Assembly (NCBI GenBank): GCA_013368445.1
Contig: JAACJO010000001.1
Coordinates: 2,728,001 to 2,792,000 of the forward strand
From: Leucocoprinus leucothites
Taxonomy: Eukaryota > Basidiomycota > Agaricomycetes > Agaricales > Agaricaceae
Direction: 5' to 3'
DNA: 64,000 nt
Part shown: piece by piece, positions 11,349 through 21,389 of the stretch
Position numbering within the stretch: the stretch's first letter is position 1
How the letters are laid out: the number at the start of each line of letters is the position of its first letter
Notes under the pieces: generated by a model
Told to the model about the DNA's origin: nothing
The model's database searches: none
Seen by the model: the letters and a program-made list of their open reading frames with translations, nothing else
Position numbers and translations under genes: made by a program

Positions 11349-11949
11349 TGTCAAGAACTAGGTTACTAAGGATGGGAAACGAAGCTGATGTTCAAGACCA
11401 GGTGTCTAAGACAGGGGAACAGAGATGACTGATCCGGTCGATGAACACGGGAGCAGGTCTTGGCCTCAACTTATGTGTTGTGCCACTACTGACGCTGACC
11501 CAGATTTCGGAAATGGATAGAGATGGGAGGGTGAAGAGAGAGCAGAGATCAGACAGAGTAGTAACATGTGACTTAGTTGATTATCAGACTGAGGAATATG
11601 GTACAAGTTCGACTACTTATATACGAGGCAGCGGATAGGGTCAGATAGCAAGAAACAAAGACATAACAGAAAAAGGATAAGAGGATAATAAGCGTCCGAC
11701 ATTTCAGAAAGGCTAGAAGAATAATAATATCTGACATCAGAAGAAGACTAGAAATAACAAGAGGAATGAAATATGACATGATGTGAGAAAGTCCGAACAC
11801 AATGTGCCAGAAGCCAAAGGGTAAAGAAGAAGAGTGGAGCGAATGGAGTGGAAGCGAGCCGAAGCAATAGGACGGAAGAGCGGGATGCATAAGAGATTCT
11901 AAGTTGAGAAATTGTCAGCCGGGCCAGTGGCGAGGATTGGGTCGTGACA
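11349..11949 (-). repeat. Gypsy 3' LTR
   Basis: 601 bp, TGTCA..TGACA at the ends. Compared with the right LTR it has no indels and about 26 substitutions by hand count, all transitions and about 24 in a CpG context. Small open frames inside both LTRs are shadows. Confidence 0.95.
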
Positions 11950-11952
11950 GTA

Positions 11953-11962
11953 TTCCCCCCTT
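11953..11962 (-). promoter_or_regulatory. Polypurine tract of the Gypsy element
   Basis: The minus strand reads AAGGGGGGAA three bases upstream of the 3' LTR, the position where RNase H leaves the primer for plus-strand DNA. A near-identical tract occurs inside pol at 16847-16857. Confidence 0.8.
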
Positions 11963-12018
11963 AGGGCTGAGCCCTCGAAGCCCCGTGATCTGATCATGGG
12001 AATCAATTTCAAACTCCG

Positions 12019-12025
12019 TATAAAT
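12019..12025 (+). promoter_or_regulatory. TATA-like box upstream of the antisense ORF
   Basis: TATAAAT about 53 bp before the ATG at 12078. A pyrimidine-rich stretch (ttttctttcttaacctcc) lies between the two, which is a common layout of fungal core promoters. The start context is accATGg. It lies outside the LTR, between the polypurine tract and the ORF. Confidence 0.5.
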
Positions 12026-12077
12026 TCCGTTCTGCAAAAAATTTAAGCTTTTTCTTTCTTAACCTCCTTACTCTACC

Positions 12078-13348
12078 ATGGCATCTAACTCGCAGACACA
12101 ACGATCCGAACTGGCGTCCGACATCGATTTTGAGGAGGCTCTTGCCATGCTGGATGCAGAGGACGCACGCGAGCGAGCCAAGGAAGAGGAGAGGAGGAAG
12201 CGGGAAGCCAAAGAAGTGGCGAGGAAATGGAGGGTCAAGGAAGAAAGAGAGAAGAAGAGGGAGAAGTTGTGAAAGATGAAAGAGGTGAAAGAAGCAGAGA
12301 AGAAGAGAGCCGAGGAGGAGGAGCAGAAGCGGAAGGAGGAGGAGGATGAAAGGCTGTGGAAGGAGTTGGAGGCCGCAGCAGCTTTGGAAGCAAGGGAGAG
12401 AGAGAGAGAGAGAGAGGGAGAAAGAGAAGGGAAAGGGAAAAGGAAAGGAGAAGACAGGAGAGTCCATTCCCATCAAGCGGAAAGCAGACGCAGAGGCCGG
12501 GCCTGTGATGAAGAAGATGAAAAGGAATGCGCCCGCGATGGGCACAAGAGAACCCCCGCCTCCATGGGTGGCCGCCGCAAATGTTGGAAAAGGGATCGAC
12601 CGAGGGCCTACCCCTGGTCCTTCCCGAGTGTCCACCAGTGATGGCGGGTCGTATGCCCCTGATCGTGACTCAGACGTCGAGATTGAGGATACCCCCAAGA
12701 AGAAACGGGGGAACTACAACGAGAAGGGTAGGAAGGTGAAGATGGACAGCAAGAATGAGTGCGGGTGGTGTCGGCGGTTGGGCAAGGACTGCAAGATGCA
12801 GTCAGGCGAGTAAGTTTATTCTTCCATTTTCCGATATCGGATCGCAGCTGATCTTCCATAGCAACAAGTTCATGTGTGAGGCGTACAATAGCTCAAAGCA
12901 GTGTTGCACGTTCCCCTCTGAGGCAGACAAGGTGCCTCACGAACAGACATACAACTTGATCGTCGAGACCCGTGCCACACGAACAGTGATGATGGAGTTG
13001 GTGGCGGAGGTGAAGGAGTTGCAGGCCAAGATCGGGAGTCGGCAGGATAGGGCGTTGAGATCAGCGCGGCGGGGTAATGCGCAGAGGCACGAACTCGTGG
13101 AGGAGTTCAAGGCCTTCTTTGAGCGCTGTATGTTTGATGGGCACTTGATGAGTGACGCGAAGTTTGAGGAGGAGAAGAAGAAGGAAAAGGAGGAGTGGCT
13201 GAAGGCCCAAGCCGCATCGAAGAAATCGGGTGAAGGCACAACGTCGGGAGCTGCGGCATCTGGGTCGGGTGGATCGAAAGCGGATGAAGGGCCTGAAGAG
13301 GATGAGGGAGATGAGGAGGAAGATGAGGGTGAGAGTGGAAAGGAGTAG
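12078..13348 (+). pseudogene. Antisense accessory ORF of the Gypsy element (coiled coil plus Cys cluster)
   Basis: Plus-strand ORF opposite to gag-pol, between the end of pol and the 3' LTR. It starts at 12078 and encodes a highly charged Glu/Lys/Arg-rich coiled coil, a basic Pro-containing segment, then a cysteine cluster split by an intron (12810-12861, 52 nt, GTAAGT..AG). Spliced, the cluster reads CGWCRRLGKDCKM, then KFMCEAYNSSKQCCTF, which looks like a metal-binding C-X2-C-X6-C...C motif. A second coiled coil and an acidic tail end at 13348. Two defects are visible: a TGA at about 12270 (consistent with CGA to TGA) and a frame change across the GA repeat near 12395-12420. I cannot assign a function. 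The intron means it can only be expressed from a plus-strand transcript, independent of the retroelement genomic RNA. Confidence 0.7.
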
Positions 13349-13664
13349 TCGCCCATCTCTTCTCCTTGGTTTTTCGTTTTCTTGGACTGTTGTGTTGCAT
13401 ACTGGATTTGTGAATCTTTGATAGTTGACAATGTGATGCCTGTTCCTGTGCCTTGAAGTGTGAAGAATTGAGCCGAACGCTAAGATTGGATAGAAAGCTG
13501 GCAAAATAAGAATTGTTAAGTCCAAGTAGCCGAACTGCAATACAGGGTAACTAAGATTGAAGATAAGAATAATTAATGGAGAAAAGTTCACGGTAGAAGT
13601 ATTGACAGAAGGAAGTTAGTCCGGAGAGAAGAGACAAAAAGAGTAACATGAGCCGATATGGGGT

Positions 13665-14745
13665 CTAGGATAACAGAAGTGGACCAGGCTTGTGAGGATA
13701 AGTAGCATGGAAATCAGCGACGAGTTCAGCCACATGCGTGAGCTCGGTTGCGGGTAGCCAGGACGATTCTTCTTCAGTATCTTCATAACCCGACCAAAAG
13801 ACCTTGTACAGGAGTTTACAAGCACAACGATGGTCGATTTTAGAGTCAACGATGCGGTCGATTTCGTATTCCAGTTCACCATCGATGACGACGGGTGTGG
13901 GAGCTGGTTCCGTACGATTGGAAAATGGGTTGGGTGTGGACGGTTCGAGCATGGACACATGGAAGACTGGGTGAACAGCATGTATGGAATTGGGGAGTTG
14001 AAGGGTAAATGAGTGAGAACCAGGCTGAGCAATGATTTCGTATGGACCGAGGTAACATTCAGAAAGCTTCTTGGAGGGGCAAGTGGTGCGGAAGAACTGA
14101 GCTTTCACAAAGACTTTCTGGCTGACCTGGAAGTCAGGAGCTGGTAACCGTCTTACATCCGCGGATCGTTGATACCGTTTCTGCGCCTTGGATATTTCAG
14201 CTTTGAGTGTGGTGTGTAGGTCGTCGAGATTGACTGCGAAGTCGCGGGCATGGGCTGATGCGATATCGCACTCCGGATAGACTGTGAGGTTGGGGTGGTA
14301 ACCCTTGTTGGCGAAGAAGGGAGAGATTCTGGTGGTAGCACTGGGGGCGTTGTTGTAAGCGAATTCTGTGAGTGGAAGGAGGTCGGACCAGTTGTCTTGC
14401 TGGTAATTGCAGTAAACGCGAAGATATTGCTCTAATGTCTGGTTGGTACGTTCCGTCTGTCCATCACCTTCAGGGTGATAACCCGAAGTGAAATGTAGGT
14501 GCATGTCCAGAGCCTTGCCCAGGGATTGGAAGAAGTGGGATACGAACTCTGAACCGCGATCAGATGTGATGTGAGAGGGAACACTGTGCTTAGAGAATAC
14601 ATGAATAACGAAGAGCCAAGCCAGTTCTGTGGAAGTAATGGTGTCATGGGTGGGAATGAAGATAGCCTGTTTGGAGAGTCGGTTGATGACTACGAGGATA
14701 GAGTCGAAGCCAGAAGAGGTCGGCAGTTTTTCAATGAAGTCCATA
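13665..14745 (-). pseudogene. Gypsy pol, C-terminal part: integrase core and chromodomain
   Basis: Continuation of pol on the far side of the Tc1 insertion. It opens with MDFIEKLPTSSGFDSILV (integrase core, first catalytic Asp in the conserved D-F-I context), then TSDRGSEFVSHFF (second Asp), and HPEGDGQTERTNQTLEQYLR (Glu of the DDE triad). After the integrase C-terminal domain comes a chromodomain: YEIDRIVDSKIDHR, then LYKVFWSGYEDTEEESSWLP at about 13740-13860. Chromodomains guide this class of element to heterochromatin. The frame is open to the stop at 13665. Confidence 0.93.
14744..14745. repeat. Tc1 TA target duplication, left
   Basis: TA directly before the left terminal repeat, matched by TA at 16338-16339. 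Confidence 0.9.
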
Positions 14746-14956
14746 CAGTGGCTCAAAAAACTGTCCCAATGTTTTCGCATTTTGGACATATTTGCTAATA
14801 CCAGGGCAGATATATGGCCTAGCATCCTGAAAATATTCACACAGGTACCTTGACATATTGGGAGCATATATTCCCATGATCACATGACCTTGTCCATCAA
14901 TGAATTATTAATGAATTATCGAAAATATCTACTCATTGGGACAGTTTTTTGACCCT
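14746..14956 (+). repeat. Tc1 left terminal inverted repeat
   Basis: About 211 bp. The 19-bp motif TCAAAAAACTGTCCCAATG is at 14753-14771, and its reverse complement is at the inner edge, 14934-14952. Confidence 0.9.
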
Positions 14957-14971
14957 CTGTTATCTACCTAC

Positions 14972-15990
14972 TCAATACTTTGTATGACCTCCTCTTGCCC
15001 TGACAACTGCCTCAATCCTTCTGGGCATGGTTTCTATCAGCCTTTGGCACCTTTCTGCTGGATTCTTATTCCACTCCTCTACTAGCCTCTCCCACAATTC
15101 AAATACTCCCTTAGGTGGTCTTTCATATGCCTTCAGCTGGTCCTTCAGGTAGGTCCAGAGGTGTTCAATGGGATTTAGGTCAGGGGATTGTGCAGGGCAT
15201 GATAGAACTTGAATGTTGTTGTCCACAAACCATTGTTGTCCCAGTTTTGAGGTGTGTTTTGGGTCATTATCCTGCTGGAATATCCTCTCCTCCTCCTCCA
15301 TCTCCAACTTTTCAAAGCTTTCCACCACCCCATTGTCCAAAATCTCGCAGTATTTCACTGCATCCATATTCCCTTGAACCTCAATCAGCTTTCCTACCCC
15401 ATTCCACCCCATACACCCCCACACCATCATGTTACCACCTCCTCCATATTTGACAGTAGGGAGAGTGGTCCTATCTGACAGTGGTTCCCCCTCTCCTTCC
15501 AGGTATACACCTTTCCATCTGACCCAATCCTGTTGATCTTTGTTTCATCTGTCCACAACACCCTCTTCCAGTCCTCCACTGTCCAATTCCTATGTTCATG
15601 TGCAGAGTCAAGGCATTCCTCACAATGTTGCTTTTTGAGTAGAGGTCATTTGATCTTGGTTACAGAGCAAAATCCATTATCCTGAAGGGTATTTCTGACA
15701 GTTTGGGGTGTGACAGGGTCAGACAGAGTAGAGTTAATGAAATTTGTAGCCTGGACAGCATTATCTAGCTTTCCAGAGGTTATTTGGTGAATTATTGCTT
15801 TTTTATCATGAGGAGAAAGCTTGGAAGGACGTCCTCCCTTGTTGTTTTCCTTGTCCCCATCAACTTCTTTATTGATCCTCCCAATAGTAGACTTGCCTAG
15901 ACCAGTTTTATGTTCAATATGGCACAAGGAATAGCCATCTTTGAGAAGAGAAGTGACTTGGGAGTATTAGGTAGAGGAGATAGCTTTCAT
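14972..15990 (-). pseudogene. Tc1/mariner transposase
   Basis: Cut-and-paste transposase remnant. The helix-turn-helix part (about 15990-15650) includes STIGRINKE and a GGRPSKLSPHDK hinge. The catalytic domain has WTDETKINRIG (first Asp, about 15535-15567), FQQDNDPKHTS (second Asp) and SPDLNPIEHLW (Glu) with 34 residues between second Asp and Glu, hence DD34E. Two defects: an in-frame TGA at 15646, fitting CGA to TGA, and a one-base loss in the G run near 15490 that shifts the frame. A further TGA occurs near the N-terminus. The open tail ends at 14972. Family: Tc1-like fungal elements. Confidence 0.9.
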
Positions 15991-16126
15991 GATGTAGTGG
16001 CAGGAAGAAAGACAGTTGTAGCCATCTCAACATGTCAACCAAGGTCACATGATCTTGTTTACTACTCCCACACCTGCCCTGATGCTCCCCTGGCATGTTA
16101 CAAGATAGATACTGGGAGGCTGACAG

Positions 16127-16337
16127 GGGGTCAAAAAACTGTCCCAATGAGTAGATATTTTTAATAATTCATTACTAATTCATTGATGGACAAGGTCATG
16201 TGATGATGGGAATATATGCTCCCAATATGTCAAGGTACCTGTGTGAATATTTTCAGGATGCTAGGCCATATATCTGCCCTGGTATTAGCAAATATGTCCA
16301 AAATGCGAAAACATTGGGACAGTTTTTTGAGCCACTG
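16127..16337 (-). repeat. Tc1 right terminal inverted repeat
   Basis: Mirror of the left repeat. The 19-bp motif is present at the inner edge (16131-16149) and its complement at the outer edge (16312-16330). TA follows at 16338-16339. Confidence 0.9.
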
Positions 16338-18960
16338 TAGAGATCGAGTTCCAAGGGCGTTTGGGAATAGGAAGTTGTTTGAGATTTCCATAGAGCTTAT
16401 GATGCTGAGATTTGGATCGCATACAAGTGACGCATGATTTGCAGAAATCCTTGACCTTGGATTGGATATTCGGCCAAGTGTACTCGCGTCGGATGAGCTC
16501 CAGAGTCTTGTTCTGTCTGAAATGGCCAGAGAGGATGTGATCGTGTTTATATTGAAGGACTCGGAGTCGAAGATTGTTGACATCAGGTACATAGATTCTG
16601 CCATCGAGCCTTAGGAAGCCAGTGGAGTCAACCGACCAGCGACCTTCGGGTAAGGAAATGTGGGTGGATGCGATCGGATCCTGCGGAAGCGAGGTGAGGA
16701 TGTCGGAGTGGAGGTTTTCAAGATCTAATATGGTGGCTGCGCTAAGGGAAGGAGTGGAAAAATATGTAGCTCGAACGGAAGCTGAGAGTTGTTCATGGGT
16801 GAAGACAGGTCGGAAATTGTGTGGATTGACTGAAGCGTAGCCATTATTCCCCCCTTTAGGGTAGATGTCCCATCATCTAGTGAGAGCATCGGGTTTTGTT
16901 CCAAGTCAGCTGGGTCGGAAACAGATAATGAGGTTGAACTGGGAGAGGAACTCGGACCAGCGAGCCTGTTGATAGGTGAGGATCTTGGTGGTGCAAAAGT
17001 ATTCAAGATTTTTGTGATCGGTAACCATGTCGATAGGGAGAGAGGCCCCTTCGAGGTAATGCTGCCAGATGCGGAAAGCCTCGAAGATAGCTAGGAGCTC
17101 ATTGTCATGAGTATCATAGTTGGACTCAGCCATGTTGAAGGTGTGGGAATAGAAGGCAATAGGATGAACTTCGTTGTCATCCATCACGATAGACAGGATG
17201 GCGGCTAGGGCATAATCAGAGGCATCGGTCTCGATGATGATCTGGGAGTCGGGAATCCAATGAGTAAGGATAGGGGCTGTGGTGAACACTTCCTTGAGAG
17301 AGTCGAAGGCTTCTCAACATTTGTCGTTGAAGTTCCACTTAGCCGATTTGTGGGTCAAGCACATAAGTGGGATGACGATGTCAGAATAGTTGTAGATGAA
17401 GCGTCGATAGAAGTTCACGAAACCTAGGAAGGACTGTATGTCCTTGACCTTCTTAGGTTCGGGCCATTCTTGGATAACCTTGATTTTGTCTTTCGACATT
17501 TTGAGACTGGCTGGGGAGAGGATGTATCTGAGGTACTCGACAGAGTTGGAATGGAATTCACATTTATCCGCTTTGGCATATAGGCCATGCTTGCGGAGCT
17601 GCTTGAGGACATCTCGTACATGTTTACTGTGTGAGTCGAGATCATCAGAGTAGATGAGGATATCGTCAAGATAGACTGTCACACAGACATCAAGGAGATC
17701 AGAGAAGATGTCGTTCATAAACTGTTGGAAGGCTGCGGGTGCATTAGTAAGACTGAACGGCATGATAAGCCACTCAAAGGAGCCATAGCGGGTCCTGAAG
17801 GCTGTCTTCCATTTGTCGCCTTCAGCGATGCAGACGAGGTGGTAGGCATGGCGGAGGTCAATCTTGCTGTAAATGTGGGCTTTGTGGGGAGAGTCGAGAA
17901 GGTTGGAAATGAGCGGAAGTGGATAACAATCCTTTTTGGTAAGCTGATTGAGCCCACAGAAGTCGACACAAAGTTGAAGTGAACTGTCTTTCTTCCAAAC
18001 GAAGAGAACAGGTGCGCCGTGAGGTGAAGAAGTGGGATGGATAAATCCAATGTTGACGTGCTCGTCGATGAACTCGCAGAGAGCCTCAAGCTCGGATGGA
18101 GAAAGGGAGTAAATGGTGCCAACGGGAGGTTGAGCACCTTCTTCAAGGTTGATCTTGAGGTCATAGGGGCGATGCGGGGCGAGAGTATCAGCATGAGTCT
18201 TGCTGAAGATGTTGGCAAATTCGTGATATTCACTGGGCACATTAGAGAGGTCTGCTGACTCGTCTGAGACACGAGCCGAACCAGCGGAAGCGGATGTTGA
18301 GTTCAAATTGAGATGGAAGTTTACTGAGCTAGGAAGACGTGAAGCGCGAATAAAAGCAGGAGCGTTGATGAGCGAAATGTGAGGACGCACAGGAACAGAA
18401 TCAGAAGTGGACAAAGGGGTCCCAGATGGTGATGAATCCAGAGGAAGGGCATCAGCCGTCGGGCTAGAATCGGGTGACGATGCAGAAACTGCTGTAGAAG
18501 CAGATGCGACGTGAACAGAAGGGGCAGGAGTATCTGGCAAATGTGATCAGAATGTAATACTGCTCGAAGCCCAGTCAATCAACGGATTGTAGCGGGTGAG
18601 CCAGTTGTGTCCAAGAACCACAGAGCAAGAAGAATCGAGCCAGGTGACATACAAGTCAAGGGTCATAGATTCACCACTAGGAAAAGTAACAGGCAAGTTC
18701 ACTAACTCAGTAATATAACTATTCAACAATCCGTCAAATAGGCGAAGCTCGATCAGAGGGATAGGAGAGGTCAGAAGGGAATGAGTGTGGGTGAATTCAG
18801 AATCAATAAAGCAATGAGTAGAGCCGGAGTCGACGAGAGCACTGAAGAGGAGCTGTTGGATATTATCGGATGAGCAAATTGAAGAAGAAGAAAGTGAAAC
18901 AGAAAGGGAATTGGGATCAGAAAGAGTGGACACATTGAGGCGGAGGAGACTCTCTGGTGC
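16338..18960 (-). pseudogene. Gypsy pol, N-terminal part: protease, RT, RNase H, integrase zinc finger
   Basis: Read leftward in one frame. Protease has [14 protein letters not shown] (active-site DSG) near 18820-18850. RT has CVDFCGLNQLTKKDCYPLP, IDLRHAYHLV and VYLDDILIYSDD (catalytic YLDD). RNase H has IIIETDASDYALAAIL and later VTDHKNLEYF. The integrase HHCC finger includes HDHILSGHF and FCKSCVTCMRSK. Four in-frame TGA codons (18547-18549, 17314-17316, 16906-16908, 16873-16875) sit where Arg is plausible. Pol appears to be in the -1 frame relative to gag. The Tc1 element cuts the frame at 16337/16338. Confidence 0.92.
16847..16857 (-). promoter_or_regulatory. Candidate central polypurine tract in Gypsy pol
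   Basis: The minus strand reads AAAGGGGGGAA, nearly the same as the terminal tract at 11953-11962 and in the same flanking context (CC(A)AAGGGGGGAATA). It lies between RNase H and the integrase finger and encodes Pro-Lys-Gly-Gly. Its place and identity suggest a second plus-strand primer; this is inference. Confidence 0.45.
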
Positions 18961-19013
18961 ACAGATGAGCTCAACGCGACCCTCAGTCTGTGCGGAGTCC
19001 TGAGGGCCGCTCC

Positions 19014-20609
19014 CTATTTTTCCGAACTCTTTTCAGAGTCCTTGGTGGGAGCCGCTTCGGCCTTGCGGATCTTGGCCCTGTTCTGCTTCCTATGGCATTG
19101 GTCAACCTTGTGACCTTTACCACCACAGAACAAGCAGAGGTCTTCATCGATACGGCGTTTGCGCTCTTCAGGAGTTAATTTGCCGTCCTTGCCTAGCTTG
19201 TCGGAAATATCCGGTTTCGTGGGATGGGTCGAAGGGCGTTGCTGGTTAGAGGTGGATGGAGCGGGGGTAGTGGATTTGGAGGGGGCCTGAGAGGTATTGC
19301 GATTGTTGTTGCTGCCGCTGTTGTTGTTGTTGCTGTTGTTGTTGCCCCAATTAAAGTTAGATGGTTGTGACGAAGAGCCACATTGGGGATTAGGCTGAGG
19401 GTTATTCGAGGAGTTGGAGGGTTTGGATTGCTTGCGCTCAGCAAGATCCTTTTCCGCGGCACAGGCACATGCTCTTTCACAATTGTGTTCCCAATAGCGA
19501 CCATCAATGAGCATAGCCGTATGGAGCATCTCCTGGAAGGTGTTGGGTTTACCCTGTTCACGGACACTAATAGGGTCCTGAATGCGATTAGGGAGACCCT
19601 TATAGTAGCGATGGCAGAGGACCTCGTCACCCCAGCCGAGCTGTGCAGCATACTTCATGAAGTCAATGTTGTAAGTAGCGATCTTATCGCCCGATTTCAT
19701 CTGCAGGTTATCAAGAAGTTCAGCCGCTTCTGACTTCGGGTTGGCAACCCCAAAGTGCGTGCGGAGCTCGCGGGTAAAAGCATCCCAATCCATGATCCAA
19801 TCATGGAAGATGCCTTGCTCCTCCTGAGTGAGAGCAACCTCAAACCAGTCTAGAGCTACACTGGTGAGGTAAGTCATTGCAAAGTTGACCTTTTAGCTAT
19901 CTTCCTGGAACTGAGTTGGGTTGGCGCGGAAGTAGAGACGGCATTGGATGAGGAAGGTGTTGAGCTTGTCTGGGTCTGTTCTGCTGAACGTATCTGGAAG
20001 GTGAGCTTTATTAACAGGAGCCGCGTTAGGTTGGGGACGGTGGTCGAGGTTATCAGCGAGGCGGGATAAAGCATCAGCTAAGCGACCTTGAAAGCAATCA
20101 CGATGACAAGGACGAGGTGGGGGAGCAGGAAGGTCGTCGGATGAGGAAGAGGATGAGTTGTCGTCATCTGGGTCATTATCGTCGGGGTCATCGGGATTCT
20201 CGGGGCTACCGAGGTGATCTTTGATGTCTTCCCAATCGTCGTTCTCGTCATCCTGGTGGGGAGGATCAACATAGTCGAGACCATCCTCATCACCCGGTTC
20301 TGAAGGACCGGATGGATCCCGATCGGGTGGCATACCGCCAGGAGGTGCAGGAGTGCTAGGAGGATGAGTGTCACGACGGCAAGGCAATGGATGAGTAGGA
20401 CGAGGGATTTGAGAGGGTTGGGGAGTTGAAGGCAAGTTGGGGTTTAGACGGTGTGAACGGCGGATACAACTAGGAATATGATTATTTCCCGAACTGCGAG
20501 TGGAGCTTTCAGCCAGGGTAGCAGGGACAGAGTTGGAGCATTTCGGCTCCTGAGTGGTGGAAGTGGTGGCAGTGGGCTGACACCGTACTGCGGTGCAGGT
20601 GTTTGCCAT
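19014..20609 (-). pseudogene. Gypsy gag (capsid and CCHC nucleocapsid)
   Basis: Structural protein of the retroelement particle. It starts at ATG 20609 with a Pro-rich and acidic N-terminal region containing a run of Ser and Asp. The capsid-like retrotrans_gag segment follows (LTSVALDWFEVALTQEE, WDAFTRELRTHFG, YKGLPNRIQD), then an Asn/Ser-rich linker and a zinc knuckle, CLFCGGKGHKVDQC, at about 19090-19140. A TAA at 19893-19895 interrupts the frame in the middle of the conserved region (between EDS and KVNFAMTYL), so the copy is dead. The gag stop is at 19014; protease continues in another frame. Confidence 0.9.
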
Positions 20610-20673
20610 GACAAAGACAAGAGAAGGGAGCAGAGGGATGATGCGACAGTAGCGAGGCGTAGTCTGATAATAC

Positions 20674-21274
20674 TGTCAAGAACTAGGTTACTAAGGACGG
20701 GAAACGAAGCCGATGTTCAAGACCGGGTGTCTAAGACAGGGGAACAGAGATGACTGATCTGGTCAATGAACATGGGAGCGGGTCTTGGCCTCAACTTATG
20801 TGTTGTGCCACTACTGACGCTGACCCGGATTTCGGAAACGGATAGAGACGGGAGGGCGAAGAGAGAGCAGAGATCAGACAGAGTAGTAACATGTGACTTA
20901 GTTGATTATCAGACTGAGGAATATGGTACAAGTTCGACTACTTATATACGAGGCAGCGGATAGGGTCAGATAGCAAGAAACAAAGACATAACAGAAAAAG
21001 GATAAGAGGATAATAAGTGTCCGACATTTCGGAAAGGCTAGAAGAATAATAATATCCGACATCGGAAGAAGACTAGAAATGACAAGAGGAATGAAATATG
21101 ACATGACGTGAGAAAGTCCAAACACAATGCGCCAGAAGCCAAAGGGTAAAGAAGAAGAGTGGAGCGAATGGAGTGGAAGCGAGCTGAAGCAATAGGACAG
21201 AAGAGCGGGATGCGTAAAAGATTCTAAGTTGAGAAATTGTCAGCCGGGCTGGTGGCGAGGATCGGGTCGTGACA
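20674..21274 (-). repeat. Gypsy 5' LTR
   Basis: 601 bp, the transcription-initiating LTR for gag-pol on the minus strand. Most of the CpG sites that are lost in the left LTR are kept here, and a smaller number the other way round. Confidence 0.95.
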
Positions 21275-21279
21275 TAGCA
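21275..21279. repeat. Gypsy target-site duplication, right (TAGCA)
   Basis: TAGCA directly after the right LTR end, matching 11344-11348. Confidence 0.95.
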
Positions 21280-21389
21280 CCTCTAAAACCTGCCTTGTAC
21301 ATAGCAAGGACTTTATCATATAAGAGTTCAGAGAAGGTGAGTATCATTTCTCACATCTTAACCCCATCAATGGAGGATGTTATAGTGAT

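Larger units (their letters stand above)
14746..16337 (-). mobile_element. Tc1/mariner (DD34E) transposon nested in Gypsy integrase
   Basis: A 1,592-bp DNA transposon bounded by CAGTGGCTC and its complement, inside a TA duplication. The terminal inverted repeats are about 211 bp (14746-14956 and 16127-16337) and differ at only a few positions. Each repeat has an inverted copy of the same 19-bp motif at its outer and inner edge. A degenerate transposase is read on the minus strand. It splits the Gypsy pol frame between the integrase zinc finger and catalytic core. Confidence 0.95.
11349..21274 (-). mobile_element. Gypsy (Ty3) chromovirus, complete but degenerate, with nested Tc1
   Basis: A 9,926-bp LTR retrotransposon with 601-bp LTRs starting TGTCA and ending TGACA, flanked by TAGCA. 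On the minus strand it encodes gag with a zinc knuckle, then protease, RT, RNase H, integrase and a C-terminal chromodomain, the order that defines Ty3/Gypsy chromoviruses. Removing the Tc1 element leaves about 8.3 kb. An additional antisense ORF lies between the end of pol and the left (3') LTR. Gag and pol carry about five in-frame stops, so it is not autonomous now. It sits within a minus-strand LINE ORF1 copy. Just inside the right LTR the minus strand reads gtattatcagactacgcc, where a primer-binding site should be; I could not match it to a tRNA. Confidence 0.97.

Noticed and set aside
11441..11638. Plus-strand ORF in the left LTR, repeated at 20766-20963
   Set aside because: Appears twice only because LTRs are duplicates; no domain and it lies across LTR regulatory sequence.
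12009..12698. Minus-strand open frame rich in Leu/Ser/Phe
   Set aside because: Mirror image of the purine-rich coiled-coil segment of the plus-strand antisense ORF; its composition is an artefact of the GA-rich strand.
11349..21274. Classical repeat-induced point mutation
   Set aside because: RIP as known in Neurospora prefers CpA; here changes are at CpG and limited in number, which fits methyl-CpG deamination better.
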